From Antedon mediterranea (Eukaryota > Echinodermata > Crinoidea > Comatulida > Antedonidae): a DNA stretch of 64,000 bases. The number at the start of each line of letters is the position of its first letter. Positions within the stretch are counted from its first letter, which is position 1. A program made the position numbers and the translations under genes. Of this stretch, positions 25,001-37,000 are shown piece by piece. A model generated the notes under the pieces. That model had not been told where the DNA came from and ran no database searches. It saw only the letters and a program-made list of their open reading frames with translations. The DNA is taken from positions 24,851,795 through 24,915,794 of the forward strand of contig NC_092670.1 in the NCBI RefSeq assembly GCF_964355755.1, in the 5' to 3' direction.

Positions 25001-28000
25001 ATTCCTTTTTAGTTTTCTTAGTTTTTAGCATATGAATTAGTTTTTAGTACACTATTCAATATAAGTTTAATAATTAGTTTTCAGTGTACTAAACGTACTA
25101 ATTAGTTTTTAGCATACTAATTAGCTTTTAGTATACTAATTCATTCTTAAATGTAATAATCCATTTTTAGTGTACTATTAAATCCATTTTTAGTGTTAAA
25201 CTTAGTAGTATAATGTATTAGGAAACCACTATAAAAGCAATGGATTTCAATTATATTCATTTCAAATAATTTGTAAATGAACCACTACTTACTTGTGTTT
25301 CATCTTCTGAATCTTCATCAAGTTCGGAGGGTTTTTCTGTGACGCTGCTAAAATCATCGGGTGGCGTCTCAAATGCCGGAGGCGGCGGTACAGTCCTCTG
25401 CACGTTTTCATAATGTTTACTTTCTTCTTCTTCAGAATAATGGATGTTTCCTGGACTGGGTCTAGGAGGAGCTCTGACAAGACAAGGAAAGACCAGAATA
25501 TTTTTAATAGTTACCATATTTATTTAGTATAAACCATTGTAATCTCATTTATGTAGCTTTATATAGTAACTTTACTAAATCTTGGTATTGTATATGCAAA
25601 GAAATTTCTAATTATCGAAACTAGATAATACTGTGTTTATTTGAATAAACGCCCCAGGGCGTGGGGCGTTTATTTGAATAAACGCCCCAGGGCGTGCGGC
25701 ATTTATTTGAATAAACGCCCCAGGGCGTGGGGCATTTAAACTCCCCCGGGGCGTGGGTGTTTACTTGAATAAATACAGTATATGTTTATCTAAAAAAACA
25801 AGATGCTTTGTAAACTATACAATGGCTACCAATCTAGTTTGCCAACCGTTCATTGGGCAGCATTAAACAACAATCTTACTTTGAATATGATGTACCCCTT
25901 CCTTTGGCCCTGTGCTGCGACCTCCGACCACTTTGACGTCTACTATTGCTTAATTCAAAGGCTGTAAAGCTGTTGTCTTCCATATTAGTCACAGACTCAT
26001 CCAAAACATTACGATGAACCTTTTTATCTGTAAATAAATAATGTTGAATATTATACTTATTATTTATTAATTTCAAAATAACAATACGATTAGATATTAT
26101 TAAGACAATTTAAAGACAATTAATTATTTTAATAATAATTTGAGAAATAAATTAATTCCTCCAACTAATTTAGGCTATAAGTATGTACATACTGAAAGAC
26201 TCCCTTCTATTATTAATGCATTCCTCCTCTTAAATGTTCACAATATTTCGTACAAGACCCAGTAGGATACCCGGCCATATACAGTAATTAAAGAAAATAG
26301 AATTGTAAAACCTACCAACATATTTTCTGCTTTTACCAACCATACATAGTGTAGCGACCACGAGGATAACAATAATAAAACCAACTAACGCCACAATAAC
26401 AAGAAACCACCACTCCTCGTAGAACACAACAGTACCTGTGGCTGCAAATTAATTAAAGAACAATTAAACTTTTAATGAAATTCTATTGCATATATTGTGA
26501 GTCATTAGTTGACCAAATTACAATGCTTTTTTCTACTTTGTTTTAATGATTTCTGTGTATTTTTTTTCTATCTGTTCATAAAAGCTATTAAATGACTAGA
26601 TTATAAAAGATTTTGACCACGAGACTGTACTAAATAAACAAAAAGTACACCTAAGAATGACTGCCAAATATGATACTCACAATCATTAGTGAACCAATAA
26701 TTAAGATCACTATAAATAAATATATGAATTTAATAAACTGTTAGTTTAAGTTAAAAACTTAGTAGCAAAGAAACATTCTTGAGATTTGATTTAGGTTTTT
26801 TTCTGTCTTTGGGTTTCCTTCTATCTTGATTCTAAAGAGGTTAGATTAGGGGCGGAGAAGGATATTTTGAATGTCGAATAAATTTTGAATAAGTCTCCAA
26901 AACTAAAACTATTATGTTCAGTATAATTATCACCTATTACTATCAATTACTACAGTATAATTACTATTAAAGAATAATTTGCAATTCTACAAAATACTTT
27001 AACCAACTTAGCACATTAAAATAAATATGTTAATCGAGAATATATTTATCAACTATTTTCTCAAAGTATTAGTCTAATCCCATACACTAAGGTATTATGG
27101 CTATAAGCCTTCATTAAAATGACCTACCTAACCTCTATAACAAAAAGAATTAAATGTGGTATGAAGTAGATTTTAAAGTAGGGGTTAAAAACATGCACAA
27201 ATTTTAATACTATGTATTGAAATATATGTCTATTATGTAACCCATAAACTGAATGAAACAATATAAATTGGCAGTACCTGTTATACAGGCTGAATAGTAG
27301 AAAAAAGGAAAAACAAAAACAGTGCCACTTAGTTTATAAATTTATTCACTAACAATGCTGTATTGCTATAAACAATGTATGCTAAATAAATGATGGTATT
27401 AATGCCTGGTATGTTCAAATAAATTCATCAGTTAAAATAATATTTTGGAGAAAAGCTCTTTTATTTAAAACCAAATATTATGAGATGTTTCATGTACTAT
27501 TGGTTCACAGATTCTAAGTTTCAGTGACCGGTATAGCCACATCAGTCAAATTATTGGATTGGCTATGCTGTGGAAATGAGCTATAATATTTGGTTTAAAT
27601 AAAATGAACATTTCTGTAAATTAAACTGCCAGATGTTGGTATTAAAACCCGTCTGAGAGCTCTTTCAGTATTTTTACAGAAAATTGAAAGTCCTTGTCAA
27701 GATCATAAACAGATGATGCAGCATTTATTTGTTCATTCTTACCTGGAACTGCAAAGGGGTCATCGTCAGATACTGGTTCACTTATACTATCGCTGTTCTC
27801 AGCCATGAGCCGGAATTCGTACATAGTACTGCTTCTAAGATTCGCGTATGAGATAACGTAGGACGTGCCATCGGGAGCAATGTTGTCCGACTCAAGCTCC
27901 CAGTCTTTACCTGTCGCAAATAGAGCGGATAAAAATAATATAAACATTTGTAGAGCTGTTGCTGGACACTCAATTACAGAGTAAGAGAAGCAGTGAAATG

Positions 28001-31000
28001 GTTTAGATCAACTAGGTTAATTTTTATTTCCATGCATGGAAGAGTGTATATTTGGACTGACAGTTTTGCACCTTGTTTGATACAGGCCACTTTGCAATTT
28101 GTTTTATATATTTACAATTTAAGCAATGATTTTTACCTTCCTCTCGTGACTCAACTATGTAACCCAAGAGGGCAGAAGCACCGGGATGTCTTGGTGTTTC
28201 CCATGACATTGTAACAGATGTGTCCGTTGAGTCCATGTTCAGATCAGTAGGAGCATCAGGAGCACCTAGAGGTACAAGTAGAAGTTGATAAATGTTAAAT
28301 GTTACTGTCTGTGTAAAAAATTATTATACAAATAATGAATGTTTATGAGTGCAATGGTACAAATAATGGCACGAGGTGAATGATGAAAGGTTATATCAAC
28401 AAGGCAAAGCCGAGTTGATATAACCTTTCATCATTCACCAAGTGCCATTATTTGTACCATTACACGAATACAAAACATTCATTATTTGTTTTATATAACA
28501 TCTAGACGTTTTTTTTTCGTACACAAAAATGTTTCAAAAAGTACTATTTAACGATCGTTGAATAGTGCGTACTATTGCACGCCATGTGACCCACATTCGT
28601 CCAATCAAATGACAGGAATTTATATAGGTGTTATATAAAATGGGATATTGGAGAGATAACTAGACAACGGCAAAGCGATAATGCGAAATGGCCAAGAATA
28701 GGGTAAAATATTATTAAAATATAAAATTAATAATCTTACAGCGATGCAGCCATGTTTGATATGGTACCTTTCACGAAATGGAAAACATCTTCGATCGATG
28801 ATAAACAATGTTTCGTGAAAAAGATGTATTGACAAAAATATCAACTAAAGCAGAAATATTTTCAATTACCTATTTGAGGTCCAGTTTTAACATCTGCTTT
28901 TCGCTCCTCACCAAAACCAGTGGACGTATTTGCTTTAATTGTAAACATATAAGACACGCGTTCTTCTAAATCATAAATATATAATGAATTTTCTGTTCCT
29001 CGTGTTCTTTTTGTCACAGTTGCTCTTTCACCTGTAATAAAGAAACATAAAGCCATGTGCTTAGAATTTGCTGAAACTATTTAATATTTTAGAAAGTAGT
29101 TACTGCAGTAAATCTGCTTGTTCCAGCTAATGTCGAATCAGTTTAGGAAAGATGATGTTGTTACTTGCATTTTAATGCTTAAAATTCTAATTTCAGTTTA
29201 GTCGTTTGTGCTATTTCATATATAAAGGCATATACAGTACAGTAGTTGCCACAATTACAATCAAATTAGGGCAGGAAATGTCATTTTCAAAATCTTCTTG
29301 TTTTATGACCATATGATGAAAGTTGATTTAAATTATAGTTTTGTAGTTCTCACCTGCTATAGAATTCAATTGTTGGTAGAAGATCTCATAACCGAGTATC
29401 TGTCCACAAGGATGGGGTGGGGGACTCCATGTAACAATTAGTGATGTCATTCGTATTGTCTTGAATGTTATACTGCCAACCATGCCGGGAACTACAAGAA
29501 ATAATGTACATAGTAATTGATAACATCAATCATATATATCGATATTTATCCATACATTTTAAATAGGGATTGGAATCTGTTTTAAATATATTGCTCTTGT
29601 TTGCTTTATGAGAAAATATTCCTGAATAGGTGTATCCCCTGGAAAGGCTTGTCCCTTGGATAGGGGTGTCCCCTAGTAGGTGTGTCCCAGTTCTACTCCG
29701 ATACATATATGGTGATACAAGTACATATTGAACCAGAGCTAGGTTTTTAAAACGTTCAACATAGGTGGTGAACAATCTTTGCTGCAAGTTAGTACAGTCC
29801 ACTCATAGTTTTTATGACACAAAAAACCCCCAAAAAAATTACCATCAGGCCCCGTTTTGCCAGTAGCCTCTTCACTCCATGGGCCATCACCTGCGACATT
29901 GAACCCTGAGATCTGTACCACATAATTAGTGAAGCATATCAAACCATCTAGCATCATCCAATTATTGGTTGTAGCAATCGTCTTCAACAGAACTGTCTCG
30001 TTCTTTTGTCCTGGTAACCAGTAACGCACTTTATAGCCTTGAAGATCACCATTCTGAGACTCGTAGGATGGTGGCACCCAAGAGAGGTTGAGGGCGCCTG
30101 ATCCAACAACTACAACAACCAAATTTGTTGGTGGGGCAGACGGTACTGTAAATATAATAAAAGTTTAGCAGTAGAGTAGTAATATCTCGCACTGCATTAA
30201 ACACATGCATTAAACACATGCATTACTAAGTTCATTTACTATTAACTTAACATTTAATCTGAATTATTTTATCATTTACATAACATTCTATCATGTTCTT
30301 AAAAGGGTTATTGTAAAAAAAATATTTATTACGTGAAGTGTCCAAAAGGAAGTTTTCTTAGTTTTAGTTTTTTTTTAGACAATACAAAGAGATCAAGATA
30401 CAACTTGGCACTGATTACTAGCTGCATTCTTATGAGAGTATGTTTCCATATGTGTTTGATCCAAAAAATTACCGGGGTATTAATGTGCAGCACATTGAGA
30501 GCTTGCTTAATATATGCCCTATATAAGAATGAACAATTATAATGAACTATTATTACAATGGGCCAAAGTATGGACAGAAGAGGGTTGGATATTAAGCATG
30601 ATAATGGTAGGTTGCTTACTTGCTTCTCCAACGAAAACAGTTTCTGGAACACTGTATGGACCATGTCCTTCGATATTGTATGCGTCAACTTTGACCTCAT
30701 ATTCGACATAGCGTTCCAAGTTTGTCAGTTCGTATTCCGAAGCTTGCTTGTCAGGGACGATTCTTTCGGTAAAGTCGCCATTTGGAAGTTTGCGGAATGT
30801 AATTCTATAGCCTTTTAGCTGACCGTTTAAGGTATCTGATGGGGGTGCCTAGAAATAAATAATAAGAAATATAATATACAATTCAAATACTCTTACTTGC
30901 ACTGATGAAGGAGTAGTGTTGCCCGAAAGCTTTGCAAATGTTTCTGGCTGTTTTACCGTATCGTTTTGATTTAGCTTTTTGCTTATTTTTTTGCATTGAC

Positions 31001-34000
31001 ATTTTGCAGTAATTGTACTGTAAATCTTCTAATTGTAACCCTGGGTTATTATTCTTTGATTGTTTTTTAGGGTACGAATAAACAAATCTAGTTGAACTTT
31101 AACTTTGTATTATAAACTCAAAAACACTTAATCCTCCCCCATTGCCGAGATCAACATGCATTATCTCCTTATTTTTAAAGTACGGCTGCATCATAAGTTT
31201 TTGTGACCATGGGTTACTATTAGAGTAGTGGGTTATTATTATAGATTGACTTATAAGGTGGGGGACTATTAGAAGGGGAGTTACTATAGAGTGTGGGTTA
31301 CTATTAGTAGATTTACGGTATATGAGTATGGGGAGAATATTTAAACTGATCTGACTAGGGGTGTCTAGGAATAGATAGAACACAGTAAAAAAATAATGGT
31401 TCATATTTTGCATTTCCACTAGGATGCAACAAGGACGTAGAGTAATTTGATCAATCACAAGCAACTGTTTTTCATCATAAAGTTGTTTGTTGTTGTAAAG
31501 AGTACATTCTACATTGAAATGCTACACTTTGTTTTCTTGAAATTCTATTTTGTTAATTATTTACAATAAGAAGTATAAGTATACCTTCCATGTGATACGA
31601 ATAGCGGTCGGGGTAAAGGGTATAACTCCTGTAATGGTTGGCTTGCCTTCAGGAACTGAAAGAAGGAAAAAGTTTATTCATATACAATTCCATTAGGTTA
31701 AAATCACAGATGTTTTGAATTAAAATATTCTACAATTAAATTTCAAATAGTTGCAGTTTAATTAACACTGTGTATCAACAAACATGAGATGTTCCACTTC
31801 AATATTTTACCTTACTGCTCATCAGAGTATGAAGAATGAAAAAAAAAACCCTCAAGGTAAATAAATAGGTCACCTGTCAATTGCAGCACACAGTACTCAA
31901 TTATAATTTGTTTACTATGCTGACGGCTAAATAAAAAATAATTGCCTTATTTACAGTCTGTTCGCAACTGTGATTTCTATCAATCTTAATATACATATTG
32001 CATTGCTAATTTTTCTTGTTGTTTTACTTTATCGTTTTGATTTATCTTTTTGCTTATTTTATTTTTTATCTCATTGAGATCCAGCCACTGATACCCAAAG
32101 CATTGTCATTTTTTCAATAATTTGCCTTTGGATTAATATACATATTACAAAATATTCTACACTTAAATCTGATGAAATACTGAGATATTTTATACATAAT
32201 TCATGCAATAAAATAAATATTGTGTCAGAATCCAATATTTCAACACTACCTAAAGTTATTAGGCAAAACCCGACACCATGGCACAAATGATTGACAGGCT
32301 ATGCGACTACCTGCCAATCATTATCAAGTGATGTGATTGATGGCTCAAACTTGAATGTATTAGATCAACCTACATCTAGACAAGACAACTAAAGAATTAT
32401 CATACATTGTGTCAACTGACAGGCATTCTGAAATACATCATTTTATTTATCTTCAAGCGGTGTTCTTTTGCCTTCTATTCATATACTATATATATATTTC
32501 TATCTCAATTCAAAGCCACACACACTATACTGATGATTGAGGGTTATGCTCAAAATTACTTAATGAACCCTCTGGAAAAATTATACCCAGACTATCTAGT
32601 TTAAATATTAATAATACTTACTGGCCTGCCTAGTTGTAACAACACTAGAACTATCACTGTAGGCACTGGCCCCAATGTCATTATGGGCTTGTAAACGAAT
32701 CTTGTAGTTTGTGTAAGGCACCAGGCTAAATTGAACAAAAAATTGATATTATTGTATTTAAATCTAGTTTTGTCTATATGTTTGTCCTGAAAAAAAATAG
32801 ATTTTTTTTGTTTTTGAATATGATATTTTAATGTCACATAATAATTATTACCTTTAACCCCATTGAATTTAAAAAATAATTATTTACCTGTAAAAATTGT
32901 AATGTAAAGCAACAAAGACAATAGGATTTTGGTTAAATTTTTCCAATTTTGTCTTTTATAAGTGAAACCAAAGAGGTCATTAGAATTGAGTGTGTTCTGC
33001 AAGATAACAACTTACTTATTGACATTGTAAGCAGTCAGTAATGGATCAATGTTCATAATATGATCAGTGAATACACTTCCAGATTTACTGACTTGGATGG
33101 TGTAACTTCGTAATGGTGAGCGGTCATTATTGTTAGCTTGCCAAGTGATTGGAACACTACGACTTTGGACATTAGCTTGGTCTACTATAGGTTTAGATGG
33201 CTTTCCAGGAACGGCTAGAAAAAAAAAAGATCAACTATTAATAATAGAAAATAAAAAATAGTAACAAGGCTGTTTGTGTATTCGTAACTATTTAATAAAG
33301 ATTGTAGAAAAGCAATCAACATACATCTATCATTCGTTGTGAATACGCGTACTTGAGCTGAAGTCCCCAGCCCAAGATCTGTCCTTGCTGTCACCGCAAA
33401 TATATACATCTGATTAGCTGTTAAGCCATCTTTCACGTAGTAACGTCGACTTCCAACATCAATGTTTACAAGCGCCAACTCATCCGCACTCTCCAGCCGG
33501 TAGCCAACTTCATAGCCACGTATAACTCCATTAGGTTCGGACGGAGGGTCCCACTCCACACGAACAGAGTTGATGGTTACAATTGGAAATAGAACATTAG
33601 TAGGTGGTCCAGGAACTAAAATTAAAGAATATAGTTGTTATTTAAAAAATAATTGGCAGAAGTCAGGATTTTTTCTCATGACCAAAAACAATTCCATTCC
33701 CAAAGACTTAAGAATAAAAATGTAAAAAAAAATTCTAATACATATTTTTTATTTCATTCTAAGAAATCACTTTTCCCTCTAGGACAGGAGTTGTCCTAGA
33801 GGGATAGCTACGATTCTTGATATATAAATGGCCTAAATATATTGATGAATTTTCATGTAAGATACATATTGCAATCCATCAAACAACAACTAATAATTAC
33901 AAGCAATAAGGGCCCTTGAGCAATCTAGAAGTAACCAAAGCGAGTTGTTATTACTTAATTCAGCAAGAAACAAAGATGCATGCTTATTTTTCATTTATGT

Positions 34001-37000
34001 TGTCCGTTATATTTCACTGTTTAATATTGCTGCCTAGAATTAAATTTAAACGGTAAAGAGAAAGACTCTTGTTTCATGGACCACTCTCACAAAAAAATTG
34101 TTGAAATTAAATAAATGAAAATAAATAAAATCAAAAATCCTAAATTGTATTTTTCTTAGGAAAATACAGTAATGTTGAGTTCTGCAGGAAACGCCTTACC
34201 ATTTTCAAATGTGGTTTCTTGTATAGTGTTAGTTGGTGTTCCATCTCCAATCCTTGTGTATGCTAAAACCTGTATGCTATACTGTGTGAATCCACGCAGG
34301 TCGCTTAATAGCAACAACCTGGTGTCATAACCAGCAACATCTACAGCATATGAATTTGTTGGATTTGATGTCTCAAAATAGATCACCTAAAAATAGACAA
34401 ACACAAATTATAAATTGTTACAAAAAAACATGCAATGGGTGTAATGTTATTTCACAGAGAAAATTTTTCTTTAAACTGATTAGTTTCATTTGACATGCAG
34501 AAAAACTTTTCTAACATGGACATGAGACACTATACAACAGTGATAACTGGAGATCCTACAGCTGGGTACAGCTTCACATAACCATGAGGAAAGGTGAGTT
34601 TCAAACATACCTTAAAGCCCAGAATCTGTCCATTGTGCTCATCAGCCGGTACATCGCCCCATGAGACTTGCATACCACTGGAGTTATATGCTACAGCTTG
34701 CACACCCTCTGGACCAGCACTTGGTACTGTAAAATATACATGAATAAATAAATATTTTGATATTTTTTATGTTTCAGTCACTATACTCGGATCGCCCTCA
34801 GAATGTCTTATACTTTTCATTGAATAATGTTCATTACAAACCAAGCATAGCATTACACAAACCAAGCATAGCATTACACAATCATAAATGCGCTTCGTAC
34901 CATACAAATGAGATTACTTTTTGGGGTGTCATGAGGGGATATTATTTATATAGAATAAATGGTATTTTTAATTAAACGGTTTAGAATCAAGTGCACTTAT
35001 TCCACGGTAGTGTGAGTGAGTGGCCGAGCGGTTAAGACAGTGGAACCGTAATCACGTAGCCATAACATTGGCAGGGGTTCGAGGCTCACTCACTCCATGG
35101 TTCTGGTGGTAGAACGAGTCTTCTCGGATAAGGACTATAAACCGTAGGTCCAGTGTACACAACTTGCTCGTGTGCACTTTAAAGAACCTAGTACATCTTT
35201 CGAGACGAGTAGGGGGTTACCCCGGTGTATTAGTACATCACAGCCACTGATCACCAACTGGGCCCTCTGGGAGATCAGTCTTTGACTGAAGAGGTCACCC
35301 AGTATAAAGATAAAACAAACAAACGGTGGTGCTTCCTTTCACAGTAATGTGTTATTAAATTTAACCGTGTCATTCAAATTTCATCTGCGGAGAAAATTCT
35401 ACAGGATGGTTTCTAGATAGTACAGAATATGACTAATTAACCAAAATTTCTTGGGAAATAAACTTAACCAGCCATGTAATTGAACATGATGATGATGGCA
35501 GAACTTTACATAGAATTGTCTTCTTATAAACTTTGTTGCTAATAAAAGCAAATGAAGCGTGTCAACAATTATAATTAAGTACGGTACTTGAAGTGGGGAA
35601 GAATTTATCCATACGGACACAAGAAAAAAAGCATCATGTCATAAATGGATACCAAAAGTCAAATCAAGATTATTATTAAACAAATTTTGTATAATAAATA
35701 TTTTCATAAATATTTTTATGCTTTTATTGATATCATGTAAAAATTTTATATTTTATCATATATTTACATTGTATTTTCTAAAAGTTATTTTGTTTGTGCA
35801 GAGAACCAGGGAACAACATCCCTGTGTAGGTCTGGGAATTTGTGAATAAAAACATACTTAACAAAATATATACAGATACGTGGAGTTTAAAATGTAATTC
35901 TCAAACTAGGTCAAGCATGACGAAATAAAGAGATAGGTGTATTAACATTCGTCATTAAGATGGATCTCATTTAATTCTTTACAGAAAAATTAATTTCACT
36001 ATCAATTTGTTGTTGATACCAGTGTAAATAAATGAGGGTTATAGCCTTCAGGGGAAATACGATTAGCGGGAAAGCAAAGATCAAGCAATTTAATTATCTT
36101 ATGCTCTAGTTGTTATGATTTGCTAATGTTTGTAGGAAATGCACTTGGCTAATATTGTGTTTAACCAGATTCCACCTAGTACACTGAAATGCATTAAATG
36201 TATGTTTGTATTGGTTTATTCATATCTATTGTATATATGAATAAAGATATATACACTGCATAGATATGTTTCAATTGGAACATCTGAATTAATACTACAT
36301 TCAGGTTATTGCCTCTACATTTTTTAAAAAATATAATTTGTAATCAAATATTTGCATAATATATTTCAGGTATATTTTTATTGTCAAAAAAAGACGAACA
36401 ATGATACAAATAGAGGAAGGAAACCATAACATATTATTTTTTATATCAATTAAAAACCAAAGAGGTTATATAACTAGAGAGTCAACTCCAATGTAGTCAA
36501 AAGTGCATCACCATAGAGGAGAACCACATGCAGTAATATGGCTGCATCACTTTGCTTGTTTTGATTACAACCTACCTGTATCGCTGGTTCTCTGTGTCTG
36601 TGCTGGACTTGTTGGTCCATTTCCAATCTTGTTATATGCTAACACTACAACAGTGTACGCCGTCCATTCCTGCAGGTTCGGAATAATCATCTCGCGTCCA
36701 TAAGGATCTGGCACGTTGTATTCAGAAGGAGCAGTGTCATTGTCACTTGACAATCGCCATTGGACTTTGTAACCTAGAGGAACGCCGTTCCATTGTTCAT
36801 CAAGTAATGGCTGCGAAGAAATAATTTAAATAAAAATAATATGTTGACAGTAAACAGGAACACATTATCACCCAATTTTAATACTTTATAATTGAAGAAT
36901 GATAGTCCCATGATCAAGTATAACCCCACCCACTAATTACTGTTGGCTTTTAGAAGAGTATTTTCTAGGCACTATCCAAGTATAACCCCACCCCCTAATT

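Larger units (their letters stand above)
22099..26027 (-). other. SDK: Sidekick cytoplasmic tail and C-terminal PDZ ligand
   Basis: Three exons: 25880-26027 ([18 protein letters not shown], matching the conserved tail segment of the family), 25293-25473 ([18 protein letters not shown], also a family signature, then an acidic stretch) and 22099-22350 ([25 protein letters not shown], then a Tyr-rich and Gly/Pro-rich end). The last six residues GFSSFV are the PDZ-binding motif that in vertebrate Sidekicks binds MAGI scaffolds for synaptic placement. The final exon is separated by a 2.9 kb intron and the stop codon is at 22099-22101. Confidence 0.93.

Noticed and set aside
30558-30818. Plus-strand 86-codon open frame
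   Set aside because: It is antisense to the Sidekick FNIII-10 exon at 30620-30848.
35012-35095. Functional tRNA-Leu or tRNA-Ser gene
   Set aside because: The A and B boxes are good, but the sequence continues into a SINE body and tail, so it is a SINE head.
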